Shown here piece after piece: positions 47,395-59,660 of a DNA stretch of 64,000 bases (position 1 is its first letter; the number at the start of each line of letters is the position of its first letter). The notes under the pieces are model-generated. The model was not told the DNA's origin. It searched no databases and was given only the letters and a program-made list of their open reading frames with translations. The DNA comes from Siphonodentalium dalli (taxonomy: Eukaryota; Mollusca; Scaphopoda; Gadilida; Siphonodentaliidae): positions 33,482,918 to 33,546,917 of the forward strand of contig CP136062.1 in assembly GCA_032622095.1 (NCBI GenBank), given 5' to 3'. The translations under genes were made by a program, and so were the position numbers.

Positions 47395-47432
47395 CATTCG
47401 AATATTCGACCATTCGAATAGTATACGAATGT
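47395..47432. repeat. ATTCGAAT word cluster, left
   Basis: CATTCGAATATTCG, CATTCGAATA and CGAATG in quick succession. The same word cluster is on the other side of the LINE at 50905-50995. Confidence 0.6.
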
Positions 47433-47686
47433 TTGAGACAAGGTAAATATGCGATAACGTGCAGTATATACATATTTTTTTTAAAGAAATAAGTAAATCA
47501 CTGCACTATAATAATTTGCTCCGTAACACAACACAGGTAAATGTCTATACACATAGTCAGTATAGTGTTCCGATTGAAGGCTATATCTTGTGACATTCTA
47601 TTGAGATATCTCAGTTCCGTCTAAATGATGACATCAAGCTTACTTTTTATGGAGTTCCACATATTAGTAGTTGTGCCACAATACTT

Positions 47687-48185
47687 CCGAACTTGGTCGG
47701 GATTGGCATTGCATTTGACTCCGAACTTAGCCGGGATTACATTTGACTCTGAACTTGGCCGGGATTGGCATCGCATTTGACTCCGAATTTGGCCGGGATT
47801 GGCATTACATTTGACTCCGAACTTAGCCGGGATTACATTTGACTCTGAACTTGGCCGGGATTGGCATTGCATTTGACTCCGAATTTGGCCGGGATTGGCA
47901 TTACATTTGACTCCGAACTTAGCCGGGATTACATTTGAATCCGAACTTAGCCGGGATTACATTTGACTCTGAACTTGGCCGGGATTACATTTGACTCTGA
48001 ATTTGGCCGGGATTGGCATTACATTTGACTCCGAACTTAGCCGGGATTACATTTGACTCTGAACTTGGCCGGGATTACATTTGACTCCGAACTTAGCCGG
48101 GATTACATTTGACTCTGAATTTGGCCGGGATTGGCATTACATTTGACTCTGAACTTGGCCGGGATTGGCATTACATTTGACTTTC
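47687..48185. repeat. Minisatellite with mixed 28/34-bp units
   Basis: About 16 units of ACATTTGACTCCGAACTTAG plus CCGGGATT, some with an extra GGCATT. Long and short units alternate in blocks, suggesting higher-order duplication. Confidence 0.93.
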
Positions 48186-48500
48186 TTCTTCTGTTTCTCG
48201 AGAGTCAAATGATCCCATATGTCCGATTTGTTATCACCTCAAACCATCTTTTCGTATATGAAACTTCTAATAGACCCTATATATGACCATTTATCCGACC
48301 GACCGATATGCAACAGCAGTGCCAATGTGAAACAACATGTAATACCAGGAATTTGTCTAGGTTTCAATATTATATAATTTACTAGTAGTATCATTTAATT
48401 CTTTCACCATAGTACAATGGTATTAAGAATATACATGGTATTACATATATAAATACATAAACAAACAAACAAGGTCGCAATGACGATGGTTGTGATAACT

Positions 48501-50748
48501 TTAAGGGTCAGATGAACCAGGAGAGCAACTCGCTCTTTTATGTATAATGTGTATGAATCTACAAAGGTTGCGTATAATACTTGGCTTTCTATTTGAGAGA
48601 AGAATGGACAGTTTGCGACGATTGGGATACTTCCAATATGCATGTTTTATGTATAGTTTCCGTTCTTGTGATAGAGAGGGACACTCAAGTATAAAGTGAT
48701 ACTCGTCACCGACAATATTTGTTTCACATAAAGTGCACGTTCTCTCCGATAACGGTGTTTTATTCCAGCGCCCAATTTCGATTGGTAAAACATGATTGGC
48801 TGTTCTAAATCGAGCTAGAGTAACTATATTAGTATCTGATCCGTGAAAAATATATGATTCTTCACAGAAACCGTGTTTGAAAGATTTATAAGTATTGCCT
48901 TTACAAGATGATGTCATCGATGAATGCCAGTTCTGAACGAACTGATCCCTCATTTTATTTTTCAAATCCTTTATTAATCGTTTCTCGTCGATTCCGCGAT
49001 TCTGAATGCTCCAAATAAAAGACATGCCTGCTTCATTTAGAATTTGTTTTATCGATTTAAACCATGGGGACGCAAATGATGTTTCATCGGCCATGGATAA
49101 GGCAAGTTTATAAATTTTTCCACTCAACTGATTTTCTGAATTTGTGACAAGCTTAGTCCAGAATTTCATTATTTTTAAGTTGATATCAATATGCATTGGA
49201 TACCTCCCAAGCTCCCCATATACCATATAAGAAGGTGTTGATGTTTTTAATCCCAAGACCATTTTGCAAAATTTCAGATGTATTCCCTCAATGATAGAAT
49301 TGTCACCCACACCCCAAACCTCACACCCGTAAAATAGGATTGGTGCGACTAAGGTGTCAAAGAGTTTTAACTGTGTTGATATTGTTAGCTTATGCGTACG
49401 CGCGATTTTTATAATTTCATACATGGCTTTCTTAGCTTTCATTGATAAGTCTTTCTTGGTTATCGTGAATGAGCCAGATCGGCTAAACAAAATACCCAGG
49501 TAAGAAAATGTTTTCACCACTTCGATTTCCTTACCGTTGAGCCTAAACAGTAAATGTCTGGGTAACCTACCCTTGGAAAAGCAAATTATTTTAGTTTTTG
49601 CCACGTTGACTCTAAGGGCCCAAGTCGAACAATAGTCCTCAAAGTAACTCAACTGACGCTGCAGATCATCGGCGGAATCGGAGAATAACACCGTGTCGTC
49701 TGCATATAAAATTATGAATAATTTCATATATCTGTCTAGTCTATCCTCGCATTCGCGCGATATCGACTCCACTCCCACTATATCCGTGCTGGCGAGAAAA
49801 TCTGTAAGGTCGTTAACATAGAGACAAAAAAGAAAAGGGGATAAATTGTCACCCTGTTTCAAACCAATCATAGAGGGGAAGGGGTCTGATATTTCTCCAT
49901 TACATACTACCCTAGATTTAATATCCTTGTACATGTCAACAATGATATTGTACATCTTGCCACCTATATTATTTAATGCTAATTTATACCATAAATAATC
50001 TCTACGGACAGTATCAAAGGCCTTTTCAAAATCAATGAAGGCACAAAACAATTTCTTTTTCTTAAATTTACAAAGATCCATAAGCGTCTGTATCACAAAC
50101 ACATTATCCACGGTTGAGTAACCTTTCCTAAAGCCACTTTGATTTTCATGTATAACTCCGCAAGAATCAGAAAAATTAGTTAACCGTCTGTTCAATATTG
50201 ATGTGAATAATTTCCCAAGACAACTTGATATGGTTATACCCCTATAATTCGAGGGGTCGTCTTTCTTCCCTTTATTTTTATAAATCGGTATAATTGAGCC
50301 CGTGCGCCATGAGTCAGGTATTAATCCTGAGTCGAAAATGATATTAAAGAGATGCGTATAGACTGGTAATAACTTGGGCACTGATGCCTTAATATATTCA
50401 TTGATTATTCCATCTTGCGAAGACGCTTTAATATTTTGAAGTTTACCAATGCAATATAATATTTCTTCGTTAGTTATGGGAATGTTTAACATGCGTGTAC
50501 CTGTGGCATCCAAATCGACTTTGTTTTCGGTAACAAGTGTTGAACCATCAGGTAACTGGGAGTTAAGCTTTCTGAAGTGTTCTACAAGTATATCAATGTC
50601 AAGAGATGTATTACTATGTCCCCTATTACCCTTAATGGTTTTCCAAAATGTCCTTGTATCAGTGTTTCGTATACTTTCCATCTGAATTTGCAAATTACTT
50701 TCATATTCACGTTTCGCCCTATTTATGACTCTTTTATATTCACTTCCT
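48501..50748 (-). CDS. LINE reverse transcriptase, uninterrupted
   Basis: Minus-strand frame open for about 750 codons from about 50748. Order: a basic linker (KRVINRAKREYESNLQIQM), the fingers (SSQDGIINEYIKA, NYRGITISSCLG), palm ([44 protein letters not shown] with the catalytic Asp pair), thumb (SYLGILFSRSG, LFDTLVAPILFYGCEVWG) and a C-terminal zinc-ribbon-like CTLCETNIVGDEYHFILECP. The endonuclease that should precede it is not visible, so the copy is 5'-truncated, but the RT part has no stop or frameshift. Same family as the copies at 25.1 and 52.8 kb, all on the minus strand. An unknown LINE clade. Confidence 0.92.
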
Positions 50749-50904
50749 ACACTACATGCACGTTGTATAATTTAGCTCTATACATTCGACGACCCGTTTA
50801 TTGTTATTAGCCGGAAATGTACATAAATATATAAGTTGTGCGACTGTTATGTCATATGGCGAAACGGCCAATACAATTAAGACGAAAACCAAAGCAATCG
50901 TTTT

Positions 50905-50995
50905 ATGTCGAATATTCGAATGTTCGGATGAATATTCGAATATTCGGAAGCCACCATCATTCAAGCGAAAATTCGAATGTTCGAATATTCTGACC
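50905..50995. repeat. ATTCGAAT palindrome array, right
   Basis: GAATATTCGAATGTTCGGAT, GAATATTCGAATATTCGG and AATTCGAATGTTCGAATATT follow closely. All are built on the self-complementary TTCGAA. Confidence 0.8.
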
Positions 50996-51574
50996 GAACA
51001 ATACTTACTATGTTGTAAATGTTTTCTATAGTCCATAGGCCTCAGTGTAAACATTGTTTTGTATACTGTTTACAATAGAGGGCCCAAGTCAAGAATTTTC
51101 ATCAAATCTGAAAGCTTTTACATTTGCGGTAACTTGTTTTGCAAACAAATCATATCTGACAGGCCGATAATTTGCCTTTAAATGCTGTAGCAACGAGTTT
51201 CAGAACCTCACTAAACATAAGGTCATTTTTCAGACCACGCCACAAAATTGGAACTTCACTAGGAAGGGTTAATTCCTGTGTCAATGGCTATTGTACCTAT
51301 ATAGGGATTTATAGGGAGGATGTGCAACGTATTTATTATGTTAAAACACACATAATGGTATTGGCCAATCAGGGTTCAATGTCTATTTTATTCCCTCCTA
51401 TATTTTATTCTCTCCCGCATCCGTTGGAGATCGGTCCGATCAATATTTACACAATTGTATAACAACTATGGCCTGCTTATATGATACCATATATGAAACA
51501 GAAAATAAGTAATAGCATACAAATATCAAAGAAACTGTGGGAATTGAAAATTACTTACTAGTACTTAAAAACGA
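50996..51574. other. Intergenic, nothing recognised
   Basis: No gene or repeat could be assigned. Confidence 0.4.
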
Positions 51575-51747
51575 CGAAGAAGAGAGAAATGTTACGGCTA
51601 AGTGCGCAATCACTCAAGGTTGAAAAGGAACTCCCATTTCAGCTGACGAACGTGAATGTCAGTTTTGTGGTTCGGACGTAGACGAATGGCATTTTGTAAT
51701 GAAATGTGCGAATTATACTGACGTAATGGAGCCATTATTTAAATAAT
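51575..51747 (+). pseudogene. LINE C-terminal fragment
   Basis: A short plus-strand remnant: KGTPISADERECQFCGSDVD, then [10 protein letters not shown]. This matches the zinc-ribbon-like end of the LINE family on the opposite strand. An in-frame stop precedes KGTPIS, and the frame ends at 51745. Only the 3' tip of the element was inserted or survives. Confidence 0.75.
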
Positions 51748-52740
51748 TAGAAAATAAGCCGACAATTTCGGTAAGCCGACGAAAAGGGGCGTTTTCTATA
51801 CATATAAATGCGAAATGGCAACTCAACCGAGCGCAACTTGATCGGCGATACCATTAGCGAGTTCTTCTCAATTCGTAACAACAGTTGGTATTGAAAGATA
51901 GATAGATACGCGTAGATAGATAAATATATAGATAGATATATAAATGTTCATTTCTTCTATAGAACGGAAGAACTACATACAAATACCCGAACATAACAGA
52001 CAACGACATGCATTCAATGCATGTACGCCCAATGTAGACATGTACGCCCAATGTAGACCTTAGTTTATTTGTTGATGTGTAGTTGATGATGCTACAAATA
52101 CATATTTATTCATGTAAAATTCACAGGCAATATATGTACCTATATACTGATAATTATGCATACTGGTCCTGCAGGGTGTTTATGTGAATAGAGAATCTGA
52201 ATATTATTTAATAGGTATATATAAATACACTTACTCCATCACCCCATACAACATGGTCAAATACGCCTGACAATATACACCCTGTGAGGGCGTAACAATA
52301 TTAACGGCGGTTGGTATATCATATCCAATGATCCAATCAGTTCAAGTCACGTACGAAGTTAACATGGGTTTGCCTGATATATACGCATTTATATTTAACA
52401 TGCGCCATTAGAGGAGACCGGACTAGCAGGGCTTTATACCGAGTCAATCCGGTTAGCCGGTCATGGATGCCCATATATATATATACATAAACACCCCCCC
52501 CCCCCCAATTGCATAGCCTAGAGAGACTAAATACTCTTTTAGACGCAAATGCAAGACACATATTGGTTGTTTACTAAATAGTCTCCCATAGATAGATTTA
52601 TTTCTTATACCATACATCAATGGTTGAAAGAAAACATGTTTACATATGTATACATAATATCAGAGGCAGTGTTGGGCGAATAAGGAATATATCAATTCAA
52701 TACAAATATATTGTTCTGGCTGTAATCTATCAGGGGCAGG
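51748..52740. other. Intergenic, simple sequences
   Basis: ATAGATAGAT-type microsatellite at about 51890-51945, TATATA at about 52471, and a C-run at 52494-52506. No gene. Confidence 0.5.
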
Positions 52741-52840
52741 GTAAACCAGTCACTGGATAAGACCAACGAGTACCCCCACACCATACCAACCCAAGGCACA
52801 GCCGTGGGGAGGCATAGTATGCGGCCTCTTCCTGACCTCA
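52741..52840 (-). mobile_element. Probable LINE 3' UTR
   Basis: Directly downstream of the stop of the minus-strand LINE frame. GC-richer than its surroundings. The end is not resolved. Confidence 0.35.
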
Positions 52841-54110
52841 TCAAGTAACTAGTCGACTCTCCATAATCTTGACAAATTTACAGAGTCTCCTAGCTATCGA
52901 TGGTTTTCTCGTGGAGAACAAGATTCTTAGTTTCATTGGACTTGGGTAATTCCAATATGACTTGTGCAACAGCATTTTTCGCTCTGTTGATAATGATTGA
53001 CAGTAAAACATATAGTGAATTTCGTCACCGATTTGGCCGTTGTTACATAGTGTGCATATTCGATCATCACGGGGTGTACTATGCCACCTACCCTTTTCTA
53101 TTGGTAATGAGTGGTTGCTTGTTCTGAATCGAGCTAGGGTAAATTTTATGTCATCACGAAACTCGGAGATGTAATATTCCTGACCAAATTCCGGTTTTAA
53201 TATCCTGTATATTTCTCCTCGACTGGAGCGTTTACACGATTCATGCCATTGTTGAATATATTGATCAGTCAGTTTCTGTTTCACCAGCGATATGGTTATA
53301 TTTAAATCTATGGCGGGGTTCTGTCCGATCCACATATATGATAACCCACAATCATTTAAAATACTCTTCACTTTTCTCAGCCAGGGTGTGTAAAATCCAT
53401 CAGTTTCGGATATCATGAGGGCAGTTTGATATAGTTTTTGGGCGAGAGAATTAACTGATCCGTTCAAAAGCTTGATCCAATAGCTAATTATCCTCACCTT
53501 AATGGTGACATCGAGGGAGTATCGTCCCAGTTCATCGTATACCATGAAGCTGGGAGTGGTGGATCTCAAGTGTAGCAACATTTTACAAAATTTCAAATGC
53601 ATCCTTTCTATGATGGAGTTGTCTCCCACTCCCCATATTTCTGAACCATAAATAAGAATGGGTAAAACACTAGTGTCAAATAATCGCAAATGCGCATTGA
53701 TCGATAGTTTGTGTACACGTCCTATTCTGAAGACTTCATACATTGAATGAGTAGCTTTTCTAACTGCAGCGCGTTTAGCTTCTGTAAATAACCCATTTCT
53801 GGAAAGAGGTATACCTAAATAGTTGAATGAGCTAGCCACTTCTAGATTAATATTATTGAATGAAAAGCCAAGATGTTTGGGTTGTCGCCCCCGTGAGAAG
53901 TAAACTACCTTGGTTTTCGGAATGTTAACCTTTAGTTTCCATATATGGCAGTAGTCTTCGAAACAGTTCAACTGGTACTGCAGATCTTTTTTTGATTCGG
54001 CGAATAAAACGGTATCGTCAGCGTAAAAAAGGACACACAATTTCAGATAACAGTCTAGTTTTCTCTCCATTTCATTAGAAACTGTTCCCATTCCCTCCAC
54101 GTCTGCACAG
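52841..54110 (-). pseudogene. LINE reverse transcriptase, 5'-truncated
   Basis: About 423 codons on the minus strand. It begins just before the catalytic box ([13 protein letters not shown]) and runs through SYLGI-like FNYLGIPLSRNG and LFDTSVLPILIYGSEIWG. It ends with the zinc-ribbon-like CTLCNNGQIGDEIHYMFYC. It aligns by eye along its length with the 48.5-kb copy. Fingers and most of the palm are missing because the element stops at a T-rich/C-run boundary at about 54110-54150. Confidence 0.92.
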
Positions 54111-55911
54111 GGGGAGATTTTTTATTTTTATTTTATCCCCCCCCCCCCCCCATCTTTTTCCTCTTTTTGTTTAAATTTTATTGTTTTTTTTTAATATAAT
54201 AATATGACATATTGGTATAATTTGTTCAACCACATGCTTGTGACATTCATGCTATCTGTGTTTGTAAATAATGTTGTATATAATATACTCTCCCAAGATG
54301 GAGGCCCTAAAGAAATATTTTGAATCGTGAACTATGCTAGCTCTTATTTGATACCGGTCCGGTTCCCAGATCGAAAATAGGTCAATACGAATACGAACTA
54401 CTTTGGCACATACTCTATATGCCACAGAATCTTACTCCAGTCACATTTGGTAAAGTCGGTCCAGAATTTTCCGTTACATGCTGTTACATGCACTATTATT
54501 TTAATATGACATATGGTTTGAATAAAGAGCGTTTTTTATATTTATGTGCAGAAAACAGTAAACCACTGGGAAATTGCAATTACATTGGTACGTATTTCTA
54601 TTTTGAGAGTATATCATGTCTATTCACCGGTATCACCATTTCGTGTAAGTATCGAATATCGACGTATATACTTAATATTTGAGGTTAACATGAGCCATGT
54701 CCCTTTAACATATTAGTTGTTTGAATTTTCACAATAAGGGTTTCGTTTACGATATTGTTAAATTGTGATGAGCGGGGTATATACAAGCCGTTAGCAATTG
54801 AGCACCATTCCTGTCAGTCATATAATCTTGTGTTGGCTACAAAACATGTTTTACCTGCTAGCTTGCATGTGTTGAATTCTACAGAAAGCAGGTATATTCT
54901 ATACCGAAAGAACTTCACTCGAATGTTGCAGCAATACACATAGCTCTGATAGAATTCCACGTCGACACATAGTGGTGTTCAGCTCTGCGGGAGATAATAT
55001 ATTTTACTGGCATATCATTTCCAACGAAATTTGATAGAATTTTATTCCGATAGTGAGACCAGATGCGCGCTCAATATATGAGATATATAATATAGAACGA
55101 AGACTTACCTGCAGGGTGGGAAATATAAGCCTATAGGGAAGAATGGAATGGGATGGGGAAAACAAAGACAATATTTTCACCGATCCAGCATATGTATATA
55201 ACGGAAGCCTAACGAGAAATGATATGTACTATCTATTGAGAACGGAACATGTTTTATGACGTCATTGGCACGTGGCCAACCTAAAGCATCTTCGTGAGCT
55301 CTTGAAGATATGCTATTTATTTAGCAGACTAACCCCCGATGGTACTAATCAGATACCTTTGAAGCGGACCCCCTACAGCTCGACAGCTTCCTGGCGCGTG
55401 CAGAGTGGAGAGTTAACCGAATATTAAATAGAATGTAAACAGCCGGCGCGTCTAGCTGCATGATCGAAACAAATTGGCTTATGTTAACAGCTTTTTTTTT
55501 TATTTTATTGTAAATTCATTTACAACGGGATTGGTTTTTAGCAACTTAGCATTGTCCGCGCTTGAATTAAGATACAACAATTTGCATGCATTCAAACACG
55601 ATGGTAGACATAATATAATTATACATTATGATGTTACGTTTGTCCTAGAAAAAAAATGAGAGTTGGTGTAAATTGGGGCACGAAAACAGTCGTACAAGAG
55701 TGAGCGTATTCATATTACAAACACGTCCATATCGGGCATATTGATGCACCCATCCCCTGTGCGAATCACGCCCATATTGGTATTATTTAATCCAAATGTG
55801 TTCATTGACACGACTTACCAGATTCATGCTCTTTATATAATGTGGTTTCGCCCGCGCCATTCAACTGAATAACTCGTATACGCTCATTATGGGTTCATAA
55901 TCTACTGTTTT
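54111..55911. other. Intergenic, nothing certain
   Basis: Starts with a C-run at 54137-54150. AATAAAGAGCGTTTTTTATA at about 54522 belongs to the AAAGAGCG repeat family. No coding exon is supported. Confidence 0.4.
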
Positions 55912-56195
55912 CGTGTGCCATTTACGTTCGTATGGGTCGTAATCCACATTAAAATAACGCCAATATGGCCTCTTATACCAATCATAGATATCGTGTAAAT
56001 AGTATGTCATTGTCAAGTTTGTACGCTTTGTTATGTAAACAGAAGACAGGTTATGTAACATTTTGGGCTTTTGTTTACATAACAAAGCGTACGAACTTGA
56101 CAATAACATACTATTTAGGTAATATGTATGATTGGTATGGGAACAAAGTCTGACTATATATTCATATTCTTTCTGTTTACGGCGGTTTTAACAGA
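55912..56195. mobile_element. Foldback element with CAAAGCGTACG arms
   Basis: The left arm (ATACCAATCATA...AATAGTATGTCATTGTCAAG) and right arm (CTTGACAATAACATACTATT...ATGATTGGTAT) are inverted copies. The centre, with GTTATGTAAAC words, shares phrases with the 59.4 and 63.8 kb repeats. Confidence 0.85.
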
Positions 56196-57354
56196 AGTGA
56201 CTATTTTAACAGTAATACCCACATTGGGTAATCAAGTGGTATCGATTTGATGATTATCACGTATTCAGAATGGCTGAGTCGATCGATCGTAGACGCGACC
56301 AGAAAGGCGGAAAAATGTAATAAACTATGATAATAATATATTCCATAGTATGTTAGCAGCTACGAGCATATTCTATACTATTTGTTTAAACTAATTGATA
56401 CATTATGTGTGTCCAAACTCACAGTTGTTTGCTCTATCATTCTGACCAAAGTTGTCAGTCGAGGAATTCTCCTAGATGTATGAACTAGTGCATGTATTCC
56501 ACGAACCTACGACTGGCAGCGTTGGTCAGAATGTTATAGAAAACTACTGAGTATTTCCGAATAAATAAGGTATCAACTTGTTTTAAAAACAAACTAGCAT
56601 TATGCTCGTAATAGTCAAAATGCTATGTTTTGTGTCAGTTCCTCATTTATTATGGGTGTGTGCGTTTGCACTCGCCTCTGCCATTTTGAATGCGCCGTGC
56701 TCACCAACATCGAAACCACGTGAGTCCCCACCGCGAATATATCAAACGCCAATTAGTAAAGTGCATGATTTCCCCTGAGAAAGCAAGGATCAGTATAGCA
56801 GTAATAATACGGTCAAAATTATAGTGATAGGTTGACATAACTTGACAATAACTTTTGGACACATTGTCCTGTGTCTGAAAGGACGTCCTTTAATTGTTGA
56901 TACATGTGCAGGATCAACGCATTCCTGCGAATACAGGGCAACGCGATTTGTTAGCAGTGAATTGTAACCGGGACGTGACATCAACCAACATTTGCCCTGC
57001 TCCTGAATTAAAAGTAAAAAGTGCATTTTGTATAATAGTTTAATACATGTAGTTAGCATATAATTATGTAGTTGACTTGTAAACACGTATACAATTCATT
57101 ACAGTCACATTGTCACTGGCATGCATGTATCCATATACATAAATATAAATATATATGTATACAGTACTGCTTGTCGTCTCAGTGGCATAACCATGGAGTG
57201 CGCATACCTCCACTAAATTTAATCAAACACGCTTACTCGTAAAGGTTCGTGACGTATTGCGATCGCCTTTGTTACCGCCTGACCTGGTTCCGGGAAACAA
57301 AACGCTTTAAAAAAAACATTATGTTTACGTGTATATCATTTGGAAGAAGAGATA
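56196..57354. other. Intergenic, nothing recognised
   Basis: Unique-looking AT-rich sequence without gene support. Confidence 0.4.
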
Positions 57355-58425
57355 ACCATTGCCAGATGAATGTACATGTATGTAAAACACATTGCTATAT
57401 GTATGTTCACGCATGTATAAACAAAACATTGATATATGTATGTGCATGCATGTAAAACAATTGCTATATATGTATGTGCACGTATGTAAAAGCCATTGCC
57501 ATATGTACATACGTGCAACCACCATTCATATATGTATGTACATGTATGTAAAAAAAACATTGAAATATGCACATACCTGCAACAACCATTGATATATGTA
57601 TGTACACGTATGTAAAAACGCAGGTATTCGTATGTTCATGAATGTAAAAACCATTGCTATGTGTATGTACATGCGTGCAAAACCATTGCTAGATGGATGT
57701 ACATGCATGTAAAGGTCGCTACTGTATGTATGTACATGTATGCAAAACATTGTTATATGTATGTGCATGTAAGTAAAAATCATGGCTATATGCATAAACA
57801 TGCAACAACAATTGATATATTAACTATATGTATGTACATGTATGTAAAACAAATTATTGCTATATGGACATACATGTACAAACCATTAATATATGTACAT
57901 GTATGTGCATGTATATAAAATCCGCCACTATATGTATGTACATGTATGTAAAACCGCAACTATAATTATGTATGTTCATGCGTGTAAAAAACTATTGCTA
58001 TATGTAAAAACTGCAACGATATGTATGCACATGTAATTAAAAACCGATATTATATGTATGCACATGTATGTAAAAACCATTGCTATATGTACATACATGT
58101 AAACACATTGATATATGTATGTGCATGTATGTAAAAGCCGCAACTACATGTATGTTCTTGTATGCAAAACTGCAACTATGTGGATGTTCATGTGTGTACA
58201 AACTGGTAATATATGTATGTATATGTATGTAAGCACCCATTGATATGCGTAATACATGTACAAACCATTGGTATACGCATGTACATGTATGTAAAAACCG
58301 TATGTACATAGATGTGAAAACCATTGATATATGCATGTACATGTATGTAAAACATCTACCGGTACTATATGTATGTGCGTGTATGTAATAATCGCTACTA
58401 TATGTATGTACATATCAAAAAGCTC
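57355..58425. repeat. About 1.1 kb of TATGTATGTACATGTATG minisatellite
   Basis: Some 28 irregular units of about 32-42 bp combine TATATGTATGTACATGTATG with AAAACCATTGC-like linkers. The GTACAT/ATGTAC words are self-complementary. Frames inside are repetitive artefacts. Confidence 0.93.
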
Positions 58426-59365
58426 AAAATTATATTTACGTATATATAGTTTGCAAGTAGGGGTACTCTATGTCGTAAAATAGACGAAATGTCTACCTAC
58501 TTCTTATATATTTTGACAAATCTTAACAAAGTCTTGTCAATTTCCCAGATGTTTCTAATTTGTGCGCAAACGCTCTTGAATTGATTCAGAAATAAGCTAA
58601 CAAGGAACGCTCATTATTGTTCAATGCTGTGGTTTTCTAAAACCTATGATACGAATAAGTCTGTAGGTGGCGTATACCGTCCATGTAAAGGATATCTAAC
58701 GTATGTATTATATCAACATATTTTGATCATTCGGATCCCGTCCGTGGTGTAACGTTAGTCGAGCATAATTTGAGGTTTCAAACCACCACAGGCTTTGGAG
58801 GTAAAGTGTAGATTTGATGTATTTGTGTACCAGAACAGGACAAAGCCAATAATGACCATGTAGGTACATTGTATGACTGTCTTCATTTATAATTGGACTG
58901 ATGAGAAAATAGATGGTTCATTGACGGCGTTCACACAAAACGATGGGACAAGAATGAAGTATTGATCTGACAGGAAGTACATTTTCAAAGATGGCTCTTC
59001 TCTCGACAAGAGGCCCCACCTTCTGTTCGCAAAATAAAGGGCACATCCGGCTAGGCTTAATAGTTGATAAATCCCACTCATCGGCATTGCTGTCATCCAT
59101 AGTCTATGTACAATTAACGATTTCAAAATCGATACATGCATGCTTCCCAAATGACCGTCCTTACTACACTTGAATAGCATACATGTTGTACAGGACATCT
59201 TGCACATCAATACGCACTAGATTAGGTTACGGGCTAAGCGTCCTATATCTATATATTTCGCTCTGGAACTATAAGGTAGGTCTTCGTAAATTCGTCACTC
59301 TGTAACACGGACTTGGCTCATTTGAACAAACAGTATACATATTAATTTGTTTTGTGTAGGGAAAA
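58426..59365. other. Intergenic, nothing certain
   Basis: A stretch at about 58738-58800 has a vaguely tRNA-like A box and a GGTTTCAAACC B-box-like word, too weak to call. No coding exon. Confidence 0.35.
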
Positions 59366-59660
59366 TATGCGTATTCATTAAAGGTACGGTTGGCCTTGGC
59401 GGTGGGTATCCTGTGAAAATAATTCCACCCGTCAAAAACCGCCACAAACAGAAAGAACAACAAAATGTAGACAGACTTTGTCCGTATACAAATAAGAAAT
59501 ATCGCATAAACAGTATGTTATGGTCATATTTTTGACCATTGTTATGTAAACAAAAGCCTAAAAAGTTACTTTTCTGGTGTTTGTTTATATTATGATGGTA
59601 AACATAAAGAGCGTTCTTTGTGGGTGAATTCCTGATATGGAACGAATAAAGAGCGTTTAT
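59366..59660. repeat. AAAGAGCG family repeat, copy 1
   Basis: About 230 bp at 59380-59620 closely matches 63777-64000. Both share GTCAAAAACCGCCACAAACA, AATGTAGACAGACTTTGTC, ATCGCATAAACAGTATGTTA and the terminal ACATAAAGAGCGTT. Confidence 0.92.

Noticed and set aside
57249-58413. Many open frames (YMYVHVCK, HTCTYIYQWF types) in both directions
   Set aside because: All lie inside the TATGTATGTACATG minisatellite.
58738-58800. tRNA-like stretch with GGTTTCAAACC B-box-like word
   Set aside because: No cloverleaf with a proper acceptor stem could be drawn; at best an old SINE head.
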